DNA of 64,000 bases. Origin: JAXDTI01 sp034090045 (lineage in GTDB: Bacteria; Actinomycetota; Actinomycetes; Actinomycetales; Actinomycetaceae). Numbering within the stretch: position 1 is the first letter of the stretch; each line of letters begins with the position of its first letter. This document shows positions 26,828 through 34,800 of the stretch, piece after piece. The notes under the pieces were generated by a model. That model saw nothing but the letters and a program-made list of their open reading frames with translations, was not told where the DNA came from and ran no database searches. The position numbers and the translations under genes are program-made. The stretch covers positions 124,001-188,000 of the forward strand of contig JAXDTI010000002.1 in NCBI GenBank assembly GCA_034090045.1, given 5' to 3'.

Positions 26828-27001
26828 GTTCATGAGCGGATAAGTCATGTGCACGAATGGATAACTCGTTTTCGCGGGTTTCACGACAGAAACCCGCTCA
26901 CCAGGGAAAACTGTTTTTAGTGCTGTTACAGGAGTTCACTGCGAGCCGATAACTGGTGCTCGGGTTATCCATTCGTGCAACCGGGTTATCCATTCGTGCA
27001 C
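26828..27001. repeat. Dispersed inverted 21-bp-spaced repeat element, copy 3
   Basis: Left units GTTCATGAGCGGATAAG (26828) and GTGCACGAATGGATAAC (26849). Right inverted units GTTATCCATTCGTGCAA (26964) and GTTATCCATTCGTGCAC (26985). Spacing in both arms is 21 bp. The core has a perfect hairpin, GCGGGTTTC (26874-26882) against GAAACCCGC (26889-26897). It lies between nrdD and nrdG, so it could separate or differentially regulate the two. Confidence 0.8.
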
Positions 27002-27037
27002 GGGGTGCACGGGAGACGGCGCTGTTCAGGAACCCGG

Positions 27038-28930
27038 TCACGCACCCGCCAGGACTTCGCGGCGGACGTGTTCCGCCGCGGGATCCGCTCCCATATCCGC
27101 CGCGGCCTCGGTAAACATCATCCTCTCAGCGAACTCGCTCTTCTTGCCGATGTTGAAGCTCTTCACCGGTCGGAAGTAACCCATCACCCGGGTCCAAACC
27201 TCGCACTCGACTTCACGACCAGCTTCGGCGCAGGTCGGGCAGTGTTCATGCTCACCTTTCAGGTACCCGTGGCTCGGACAGATCGAGAAAGTCGGGGTGA
27301 TGGTGATATAGGGCACCCGGAAGTTCGACAGTGACCGGCGCACCATTTCACGGCACGCCTCCCATGTCGAAATGCGCTCTCCCATATACAGGTGCAACAC
27401 GGTTCCACCCGTGTATTTGCTTTGCAGTTCTTCCTGCATGGTGAGCGCCGCAAACGGGTCGTTGGTGACACCGGCGGGCAGCTGTGAAGAGTTCGTGTAG
27501 TAGGGTGCCTCGACCGTGCCGGCCTGCACAATTGTCGGGTATCGCTTTTGGTCTTCTTTCGCGAAACGATAGGTGGCGCCCTCTGCCGGCGTGGCCTCCA
27601 GGTTATAGAGGTGTCCGGTGGATTCCTGGGCTTCGGTAAGCCGCGCCCGAATATGATCGAGCACTTCAACACACATTTGGTGGCCGCGCGGGTCGGTGAT
27701 GTCGTATTCGTCGAGTGTGTAGTTGCGTACCATCTCGTTCATGCCGTTCACGCCGATTGTCGAGAAGTGGTTATCCAAGCCCGTCAGCCACCGCGAGGTG
27801 TAGGGGTACAGGCCGCGCTTCAGGTTCTTGTTTATTTCGACGCGTTTGCGCTCCAGCGTGTCCACTCCCAAATCAATCAGGTTATCGAGAGCGGCGTATA
27901 GCCCGTCCATATCGGCGGCGTTCAGGTAGCCGAGCCGTGCCATGTTGATGGTCACGACACCGATAGAGCCGGTTTGTTCCGCCGAACCGAACAGACCGTT
28001 GCCGCGTTTCAGCAGTTCCCGCAAATCCAGTTGCAGCCGGCAGCACATTGAACGAATATCGGTGGGTTTCAGGTCGGAGGTGACGAAGTTTTGGAAATAC
28101 GGCAGCCCGTACTTCGCGGTCATTTCGAATAGCCCCTGCACGTTGGGACCTTCCCAATCGAAATCTCTGGTGACGTTGTAGGTCGGAATCGGGAAAGTGA
28201 ACACTCGCCCATCTGCGTCTCCTGCTGTCATGACCTCGATGAACGCTTGATTTATCATGTCCATTTCGGTCTGAAGATCCCCGTATGTGAAATCACAGAC
28301 CTCATCGGCGACCAGCGGATGTTCCTCACGCAGATCCTCGGGGCAAACCCAATCGAAAGTGAGGTTTGTGAACGGGCATTGCGATCCCCAACGGCTGGGC
28401 ACGTTCAGGTTGTAAATCAGTTCTTGCATGGACTGTAATAGCTGGTCATAGCTGAGGTTGTCGAGGCGAACATAGGGTGCCATATAGGTGTCGAAACTGG
28501 AGAATGCCTGTGCGCCGGCCCATTCGTTTTGCAAGGTTCCGAGGAAGTTCACGATTTGGCCGCAGGCGGCGGAGAAGTGCCGCGGCGGGGCGGAAGCGAT
28601 CGCTCCGCTCACACCGTTGAAGCCTTCTTGCAGTAGCTGACGCAGCGACCATCCGGCACAGTATCCGCTGAGCATATCGAGGTCGTGGATGTGAATCGCG
28701 CCCTCGCGGTGGGCATTTCCGGCTTCGGGGGCGAACACCTGCGTCAACCAATAGTTTGCGGTGACTTTCCCGGAGCTGTTCAATATCATGCCACCCAGTG
28801 AATAATCCTGGTTGGCGTTGGCGTTCACTCGCCAATCTGAGCGATCCAGGTATTCGTTTATGGTGCCGGTCACATCCACCATTACGCCGGTATTTGCGCG
28901 CGCGGCAGTATCAGTCGCCTCTTGGGCCAT
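27038..28930 (-). CDS. nrdD: Anaerobic ribonucleoside-triphosphate reductase, class III
   Basis: Reduces ribonucleotides to deoxyribonucleotides without oxygen, using a glycyl radical. The product of about 630 residues contains the substrate-domain segments CQIV/FCRLQLDLRELLKRGNGLFGS and LYNLEATPAEG. A C-terminal zinc site (CPSHGY with CPTC) precedes the glycyl-radical motif in VMGYFRPVKSFN. I placed the start at the ATG at 28930, which has GAGGAG at the right distance. The upstream in-frame ATG (28948) overlaps that site. Two NrdR boxes lie upstream. It forms a unit with nrdG despite the wide gap. Confidence 0.93.
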   Translation of the reverse strand: MAQEATDTAARANTGVMVDVTGTINEYLDRSDWRVNANANQDYSLGGMILNSSGKVTANYWLTQVFAPEAGNAHREGAIHIHDLDMLSGYCAGWSLRQLLQEGFNGVSGAIASAPPRHFSAACGQIVNFLGTLQNEWAGAQAFSSFDTYMAPYVRLDNLSYDQLLQSMQELIYNLNVPSRWGSQCPFTNLTFDWVCPEDLREEHPLVADEVCDFTYGDLQTEMDMINQAFIEVMTAGDADGRVFTFPIPTYNVTRDFDWEGPNVQGLFEMTAKYGLPYFQNFVTSDLKPTDIRSMCCRLQLDLRELLKRGNGLFGSAEQTGSIGVVTINMARLGYLNAADMDGLYAALDNLIDLGVDTLERKRVEINKNLKRGLYPYTSRWLTGLDNHFSTIGVNGMNEMVRNYTLDEYDITDPRGHQMCVEVLDHIRARLTEAQESTGHLYNLEATPAEGATYRFAKEDQKRYPTIVQAGTVEAPYYTNSSQLPAGVTNDPFAALTMQEELQSKYTGGTVLHLYMGERISTWEACREMVRRSLSNFRVPYITITPTFSICPSHGYLKGEHEHCPTCAEAGREVECEVWTRVMGYFRPVKSFNIGKKSEFAERMMFTEAAADMGADPAAEHVRREVLAGA

Positions 28931-29043
28931 TGTGTTCTCCTCTTTCATGTGCTCGTCTGCGAGCGTTCCCTCAACGACACCGACCTCGTTGCTCGGTCAG
29001 TGACGCAAACAATTGATAGGTTACGCTCACCCAAGCACGCAAA

Positions 29044-29091
29044 ACACAACATATTGCGCGTGTCGCAGTTTTTCACCACTAGATATTGTGT
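29044..29091. promoter_or_regulatory. Pair of NrdR boxes upstream of nrdD
   Basis: ACACAACATATTGCGC (29044-29059) and CCACTAGATATTGTGT (29076-29091) match the NrdR consensus ACACwATATATwGTGT. Their starts are 32 bp apart, the three-turn phasing typical of NrdR operators. The pair lies about 115-160 bp before the nrdD start. Confidence 0.8.
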
Positions 29092-29145
29092 GCCCAATAT
29101 GTCCTGGTCGCCCGGATAAAACCCCTGGTTGGGCAAGTGGTGACC

Positions 29146-29652
29146 CTACTTCATAGTGACGGTGTAGCCCTGATCTTGAAGTGTCAGCTTCATCTCCTGG
29201 AGTGAAACCTGCTGAGGTGTCTCCCCGTTCTCGCTCGAAATCTGCAGCAGACCGGCATCTATAAGCTGTTTCAGCACCTGAGGATTATCCAGAGGCATAC
29301 GGATTTCCGTAATTAGTGTCGCACCGTCCTGTTTGGAGCTGTACTCAACACCGGGAATATCCTCCGATAGCTGCTGATAGCGTCCCTGATCGGCACTAAT
29401 ATCTTCTTTCTGCTGGTCATCGAGTTGGCTGGTGTCGATTTTTGAAACCATCGTGACGCTCTTCGCTCGGTCACCGAGCGCCTCGACAGTCTGCGTGATC
29501 GTGTAGGCAACGCTCTCCGAGACGGCAACCATCGTGTTTTCTGTATCGCTGACAGGCGCTTCTGTGTATTGCTGGCCACTCTGCGTATCGCCACACGCAG
29601 TCAAGGTAAAGGCAGCGAACAGCACTAATATCGACGCGAATGCTTTGCACAT
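29146..29652 (-). CDS. Lipoprotein, YehR/DUF1307-like
   Basis: Secreted, membrane-anchored protein of 168 residues. The signal peptide ends in the lipobox LTAC (Cys about residue 20). The mature part resembles DUF1307/YehR lipoproteins, whose function is not established; the typical pattern is visible in the segment around SKIDTSQLDDQQKEDI and in the C-terminal VSLQEMKLTLQDQGYTV. The start at 29652 is chosen because AGGAGAAGG precedes it; the longer frame to 29700 would put 16 residues before the signal peptide. It is divergent from glmS across an intergenic CRP-type site. Confidence 0.72.
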   Translation of the reverse strand: MCKAFASILVLFAAFTLTACGDTQSGQQYTEAPVSDTENTMVAVSESVAYTITQTVEALGDRAKSVTMVSKIDTSQLDDQQKEDISADQGRYQQLSEDIPGVEYSSKQDGATLITEIRMPLDNPQVLKQLIDAGLLQISSENGETPQQVSLQEMKLTLQDQGYTVTMK

Positions 29653-29702
29653 CACCTTCTCCTGTTCGTATAGTTTCTGGGATAATCCTATCGGCACCAA
29701 GG

Positions 29703-29718
29703 TGTGACGAGGGTCACG
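29703..29718. promoter_or_regulatory. CRP-type operator between the lipoprotein gene and glmS
   Basis: TGTGACGAGGGTCACG, TGTGA-N6-TCAC with a perfect half-site match, centred 53 bp before the glmS ATG and 58 bp before the lipoprotein ATG. It could control either direction. Confidence 0.65.
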
Positions 29719-29763
29719 ATAGACTGGTGGGGAAGCTAATCATGTCCCGTATAGGAGAGAAGT

Positions 29764-31791
29764 ATGTGTGGAATCGTTGGAGCTGTCGGGGCTCGGGTTG
29801 GACGGTCGGCAGAAAACACGGTCCTTACCGGGCTGAGCCGTCTGGAGTATCGAGGCTATGACTCGGCGGGTATCGCCGTCATCAACGCGCAACAACCGGG
29901 CACAGAACAACATCCTGAAGTGCGCAAACAGGTGGGGAAGCTCTCTGGGTTGCGCGAGCTACTCACCCGGGAACCACTCCCGGAAGCCACCACCGCGATC
30001 GGGCACACCCGCTGGGCGACCCACGGCGGCGTCACCCAAGTAAACGCTCACCCGCACGTCTCAGCCGATGGGTGCCTGGCTCTGATCCACAACGGGATTA
30101 TCGAAAACGCCGAGAGCTACCGGGAACACCTGGCGGCAGCGGGCGTGAACTTCGCCTCCGAAACCGACACCGAAGTGGTGGCTCAGCTCCTGGAACGAGC
30201 CTATCTGGCCGAACCTGAGCCGAATCGGGGGGAGGCGCTCATTGAGGGCGCGACACCGCTCAGCGAGGTAGATCCGGTTCTCGCCGCCGAGGGTAACGGT
30301 GCCCGGGAGGTCGCGGCGCTGCGTCTGAGCCGTGCGATGCTGCGGGTGATGCGAGACCTGGAAGGCTCTTTCACGCTCCTCGTGATTCACGCAGATTGCC
30401 CCGACATTATCGTCTCCGCGCGTCGCTCATCTCCCCTGGTTATCGGTTTGAGCGAGGGGGCAAACTATCTCGGGTCGGATGTGTTGGCTTTCGCTGAGGA
30501 AACCAAGCAGGCGGTCGAGGTCGGCCAGGATGAGCTGGTTATCGCAACCCCTGCCGGGGTGTTGGTCGCCGATGAGAACGGGAACGATATTTTGCACACC
30601 CGTGGCATGAAAGTGTTTCCCGTCGCCACTCAACCACAGGCCGCCGGACGGGCATATACCGTAGATTTCGACACTGCCGCAGTCGATAAAGGCGGGTATG
30701 GAACCTATATGGAAAAGGAAATTAATCAGCAACCCTGGGCGATTGCTGAAACTTTGAAAGATCGTTTGGATGCGGACGGGCGACTGACCCTTGATGAGGC
30801 GCGTATCTCTGCGGAGACGCTGCGGCGTATCGAAAGTGTCATTATCGTAGCCTGTGGAACGGCCGCCTATGCCGGACAGGTCGCCCGCTACGCTATTGAG
30901 CACTGGTGCCGGATTCCCTGCGAGGTAGAGTTAGCTCACGAGTTTAGGTATCGCGACCCGGTAGTTACCGAGCAAACCCTGGTTGTGGCTATTTCACAGT
31001 CCGGTGAAACCATGGATACGATTATGGCGATTCGTCATGCCCGCGAACAGGGCGCACGGGTGTTGGCGATTGTGAACACGCCCGGTTCCACGATTTCAAG
31101 GGAATCCGATGCGGTACTGCTGACTCATGCCGGACCGGAAATCGCGGTGGCTTCGACCAAGGCTTTTACCGCGCAGGTTGCGGCGTGTTACCTGTTGGGA
31201 CTGTATTTATCGCAGGTGCGCGGCTATAAATACGCCGATGAGATTGCCGACTATTTGGATAAACTCAGTGAAATGCCAGATAAGGTGCAAACCCTGTTGA
31301 ACCGTTACGGGATGCCCGGCACGATGGGACAGATCCCCGAGAATATCAACTCGGTGATTTTCCTGGGGCGACATGTCGGGTATCCGGTCGCGATGGAGGG
31401 CGCATTGAAGTTAAAGGAGATCGCGTATCTGCACGCTGAAGGTTTCGCTGCCGGCGAGTTGAAGCACGGACCGATTGCGCTCATCGAGGAGGGGCAACCG
31501 GTCGTGATTATTGTGCCCACTCCGCGCCGTCCTGAACTGCATCGCAAGGTGGTATCCAATATCGAGGAAGTTCGGGCTCGCGGAGCCTTTACCCTGGTGA
31601 TTGCGGAGGACGGTGACGATTCGGTGGATCAGTTCGCGAATGTGGTGTGGCGGGTGCCGCGCACACCCACGCTGATGCGTCCACTGGTTGACGTGGTGCC
31701 GTTGCAGCTGTTTGCGTTGCGTTCGGCTCAGGCACGAGGGCTGGATGTGGATCAGCCGCGCAACCTCGCCAAGTCTGTTACCGTCGAGTAG
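29764..31791 (+). CDS. glmS: Glutamine-fructose-6-phosphate aminotransferase
   Basis: Makes glucosamine 6-phosphate, the entry point to peptidoglycan and amino-sugar synthesis. The 675-residue product starts MCGIVGA, where Cys2 is the N-terminal glutaminase nucleophile. The amidotransferase domain shows GHTRWATHGG and HNGIIEN. Two SIS sugar-isomerase domains follow (CGTAAYAGQVARY; SQSGETMDTI), with HAEGFAAGELKHGPIALI near the active site and the conserved KSVTVE C-terminus. AGGAGA precedes the ATG. No glmS ribozyme is apparent in the short leader, as expected outside Firmicutes. Confidence 0.96.
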   Translation: MCGIVGAVGARVGRSAENTVLTGLSRLEYRGYDSAGIAVINAQQPGTEQHPEVRKQVGKLSGLRELLTREPLPEATTAIGHTRWATHGGVTQVNAHPHVSADGCLALIHNGIIENAESYREHLAAAGVNFASETDTEVVAQLLERAYLAEPEPNRGEALIEGATPLSEVDPVLAAEGNGAREVAALRLSRAMLRVMRDLEGSFTLLVIHADCPDIIVSARRSSPLVIGLSEGANYLGSDVLAFAEETKQAVEVGQDELVIATPAGVLVADENGNDILHTRGMKVFPVATQPQAAGRAYTVDFDTAAVDKGGYGTYMEKEINQQPWAIAETLKDRLDADGRLTLDEARISAETLRRIESVIIVACGTAAYAGQVARYAIEHWCRIPCEVELAHEFRYRDPVVTEQTLVVAISQSGETMDTIMAIRHAREQGARVLAIVNTPGSTISRESDAVLLTHAGPEIAVASTKAFTAQVAACYLLGLYLSQVRGYKYADEIADYLDKLSEMPDKVQTLLNRYGMPGTMGQIPENINSVIFLGRHVGYPVAMEGALKLKEIAYLHAEGFAAGELKHGPIALIEEGQPVVIIVPTPRRPELHRKVVSNIEEVRARGAFTLVIAEDGDDSVDQFANVVWRVPRTPTLMRPLVDVVPLQLFALRSAQARGLDVDQPRNLAKSVTVE

Positions 31792-31793
31792 CC

Positions 31794-31841
31794 CCGGTAA
31801 AAGAACAGAGTGCCCCGCCGGTAAAAGAACAGAGTGCCCCG
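31794..31841. repeat. 24-bp tandem duplication after glmS
   Basis: A 24-bp unit starting CCGGTAAAAGAACAGAG occurs twice in tandem. The second copy supplies the left arm of the terminator. Confidence 0.8.
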
Positions 31842-31863
31842 CCGGGGAACGGACGGGGCACTC
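31832..31863. terminator. Bidirectional terminator between glmS and the giant surface protein gene
   Basis: GAGTGCCCC pairs with GGGGCACTC across a 14-base loop, between convergent stop codons. The core GGGGCACTCCGC recurs in the crgA/ppiA terminator. Confidence 0.65.
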
Positions 31864-31876
31864 CGCAGGTTACCTG

Positions 31877-34800
31877 TTAGCTGCGGCGGCGACGGACGGC
31901 TACAGCCAGTCCGCCCGTGAGCAGCAGCAGGGTCGCCAACGTCAGCGGCACCCAGACATCGGCACCGGTATCGGCAGTGGTGACCTTGCTACTCGCGCAG
32001 TCGGGGCAGTCCTTTGACCCTGAGGATTTGTCGCCGTCCTTGTTCGTGTCGGTCGGCTTCTCGTCCTTCGGATCCTGCTTATTCTGGTTTGGATTGCTGT
32101 TCGGGTCGGTTCCGGCCTTTACCTCGTCGGCATCCGATACCCCGTCACCGTCACTGTCCGCCTTGGTCGGGTCGGTCTTATAGGTGTTTACCTCTTCGCC
32201 GTCCAGCAGGCCGTCACCGTCGGTGTCCGGATTGTTCGGGTCGGTTCCCGCCTTTATCTCGTCAGCATCCGATAGCCCGTCACCGTCACTGTCGCCCTTA
32301 TTCGGGTCGGTCGGGGCACCGTTAGTTCCGGCAGGCACCCGGTTACCGTCAGCATCGTAGGGGTTCAACGCGCCGCTAACCTCGTCACCGTCACTAATAC
32401 CGTCACCGTCACTGTCTTTGCTGTTCGGGTTGGTTGGCTGACCGTCATAGGCGTTCTTCACACCGCTGGTTTCGTCACCGTCTTTGATACCATCCCCATC
32501 GGTATCGGGAAGTGTCGGGTCGGTACCGTAGGTGATTTCGTCACTGTCGGACAGGCCGTCACCGTCAGTGTCGGTCTTAGTCGGGTCAGTGCCATTGTTC
32601 GTTTCGGTTCTGTCGGTTATGCCGTCACCGTCGATATCCGGATTGTTCGGGTCGGTAGGTGTTGCGGCATTGATTTCGTCACCGTCTTTAGTGCCGTCTT
32701 TGTCGGTATCGGCGAGCAGCGGGTCGGTCGGGGCACCGTTAGTTCCGGCAGGCACCCGGTTACCGTCAGCGTCGAAGGGGTTCTTCGCACCCGTGACCTC
32801 GTCACCGTCGTTAATACCGTCACCGTCGGTGTCGACCAGCAGCGGGTCGGTCTTATAGGTGTTTACCTCCTCGCCGTCACTCAGACCGTCACCGTCAGTG
32901 TCAGCCAATTTCGGATTAGTGCCGCGATTGACTTCCTCACCGTCACTCAAGCCGTCACCGTCAGTGTCGGTTTTGGTCGGATCAGTCTCATCACCGGTGT
33001 TCGGCAATCCGTCAACGCCGTTGACTTCCTCACCGTCCAACAGACCGTCACCGTCAGTGTCAGCCACGTTCGGGTTGGTTCCCATCGCTCTTTCTTCTTC
33101 GTCGGTGAGACCGTCATTATCGCTATCGACCGTACCTGTCTGACCGGCAGGCGGTTTCAACGGGTCGGTATGATCATCAAGCATCTCTGTGCCGTCATCC
33201 ACTCCGTCACTGTCAGTGTCGCGATTCATCGGGTCGGTCGGGGCACCGTTAGTTCCGGCAGGGACCCGGTTACCGTCAGCGTCGAAGGGGTTCTTCGCGC
33301 CCGTGACCTCGTCACCGTCGTTAATACCGTCGCCGTCGGTGTCGGCCACCAGCGGGTTAGAACCGCGAGCTATCTCATCTCCGTCAGTCAAACCGTCATG
33401 GTCGGTGTCTTCTTCTTTCGGATCAACCTTGTAATTCTTGATTTCGGCTCCGTCAGTCAAACCGTCACCATCGGTGTCCGCCTTGTTCGGGTCGGTACCG
33501 TGAACGTTGATTTCCTCACCGTCCGACAGACCATCCTTATCCGTGTCGGCGAGCAGCGGGTCGGTAGGCTGATTGCCGTAATTCTTGTTGGCTGTGCCTT
33601 TAACCTCGTCACCGTCAGTCAAACCGTCACCATCAGTATCGGTATTGAGCGGATCGGTCTTATAGGTGTTTACCTCTTCGCCGTCACTCAGGCCGTCACC
33701 GTCAGTGTCCGCCTTGGTCGGGTCAGTGCCGAGTGCGGCTTCCTGTGAATCAGTCAGGCCGTCACCGTCAGTGTCCGGGTCTGTCACAGTGATTGTCACC
33801 GGAATCTTATCGGTTGAACCATCCGGGTAGGTGACCTGGAGGGTCGCCGGCACATCGCCTACCTGGGAAGTGTCAGGTTCGGTTTCCCAGGTGTAGGTGG
33901 TGCCAACCGGCAGCAGGTTCGGGTCGTTGATTGATGCCGCCGGGTCGGGCTTTGCGTCTTTCAGTACACTCTGATTTTTCCCGGTGGGGTTATAGCGCTC
34001 CGCATCGGGCTTCACAGTGTCGGTGCCCTCAGTCGAGGTATTCGAGTCACCGTCAGTAGCGGTGGCTTTAACCACGGTGTTGCCCTGTACCTCATCGGCT
34101 GGGATAGTCACCACGCCGGTGTTCGGGTCAATCTGCAGTGGTGAATCGTCGGGCAGCGACCATTCACCGGTTACCGGGTCTTTAGTCGCGGTCACGGTCG
34201 TTTCGGCATCCGACCCCTCCGGGGTATAGGTGATCGCCATCGAAGTCACATCCGGATCGTTCGGAGGTGTCACGGTGGCGCCACCCTGATCGTTTGATGC
34301 GACAGTCGGGGCTGCCGGTTTCTCGGTATCTACCACCGTCACCGTGACATCCACAATATCGACTGAGCCGTCCGGATAGGTCACTCGCACCTGCACCTGC
34401 TGGTCACCAACCGTCGAGGTGTCCGGAGGTGTCACCCACTCAAACTGAGTGTCATCAGGCAGGGTGTCCGCACCGGTGATTGCGCTTTCCGCAGTGGGAG
34501 CGGCGGATCCTTTCTCAACTCTCTGATCTTTCCCCTGCGGATCATTCAGATCAGCCTGGGTGTCATCTGCTGTGACCTTGACAGTCACCGGTATTTTCTC
34601 GGTGCTTCCATCAGGGTAGGTTACCACCACTGTCGCCGGAACATCTCCCGGGGTTGCAGTATTGGGGGTGGTTTCCCACTCGAACTTGGTTCCTGCAGGC
34701 AGTTCGGGCGTGTTCGCAATGGATGCTGCCGCGTCCGGGGTCTTATCGACTTTAACGGTCTGATCCTGCCCGTTCGGGGTGAACACGTCCGCGTCCGTCG

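Noticed and set aside
26828..27001. TTATCC in the 17-bp units read as DnaA boxes or a replication origin
   Set aside because: Units read TTATCC(A/G)TTCGTG, not TTATCCACA. There is no dnaA/dnaN context, and the geometry (inverted pairs at 21 bp) is not that of oriC.
33170..33748. 192-residue plus-strand ORF with valine/isoleucine pattern
   Set aside because: It is the antisense of the thrombospondin-type-3 repeats. The regular codon pattern of the repeats keeps it open.
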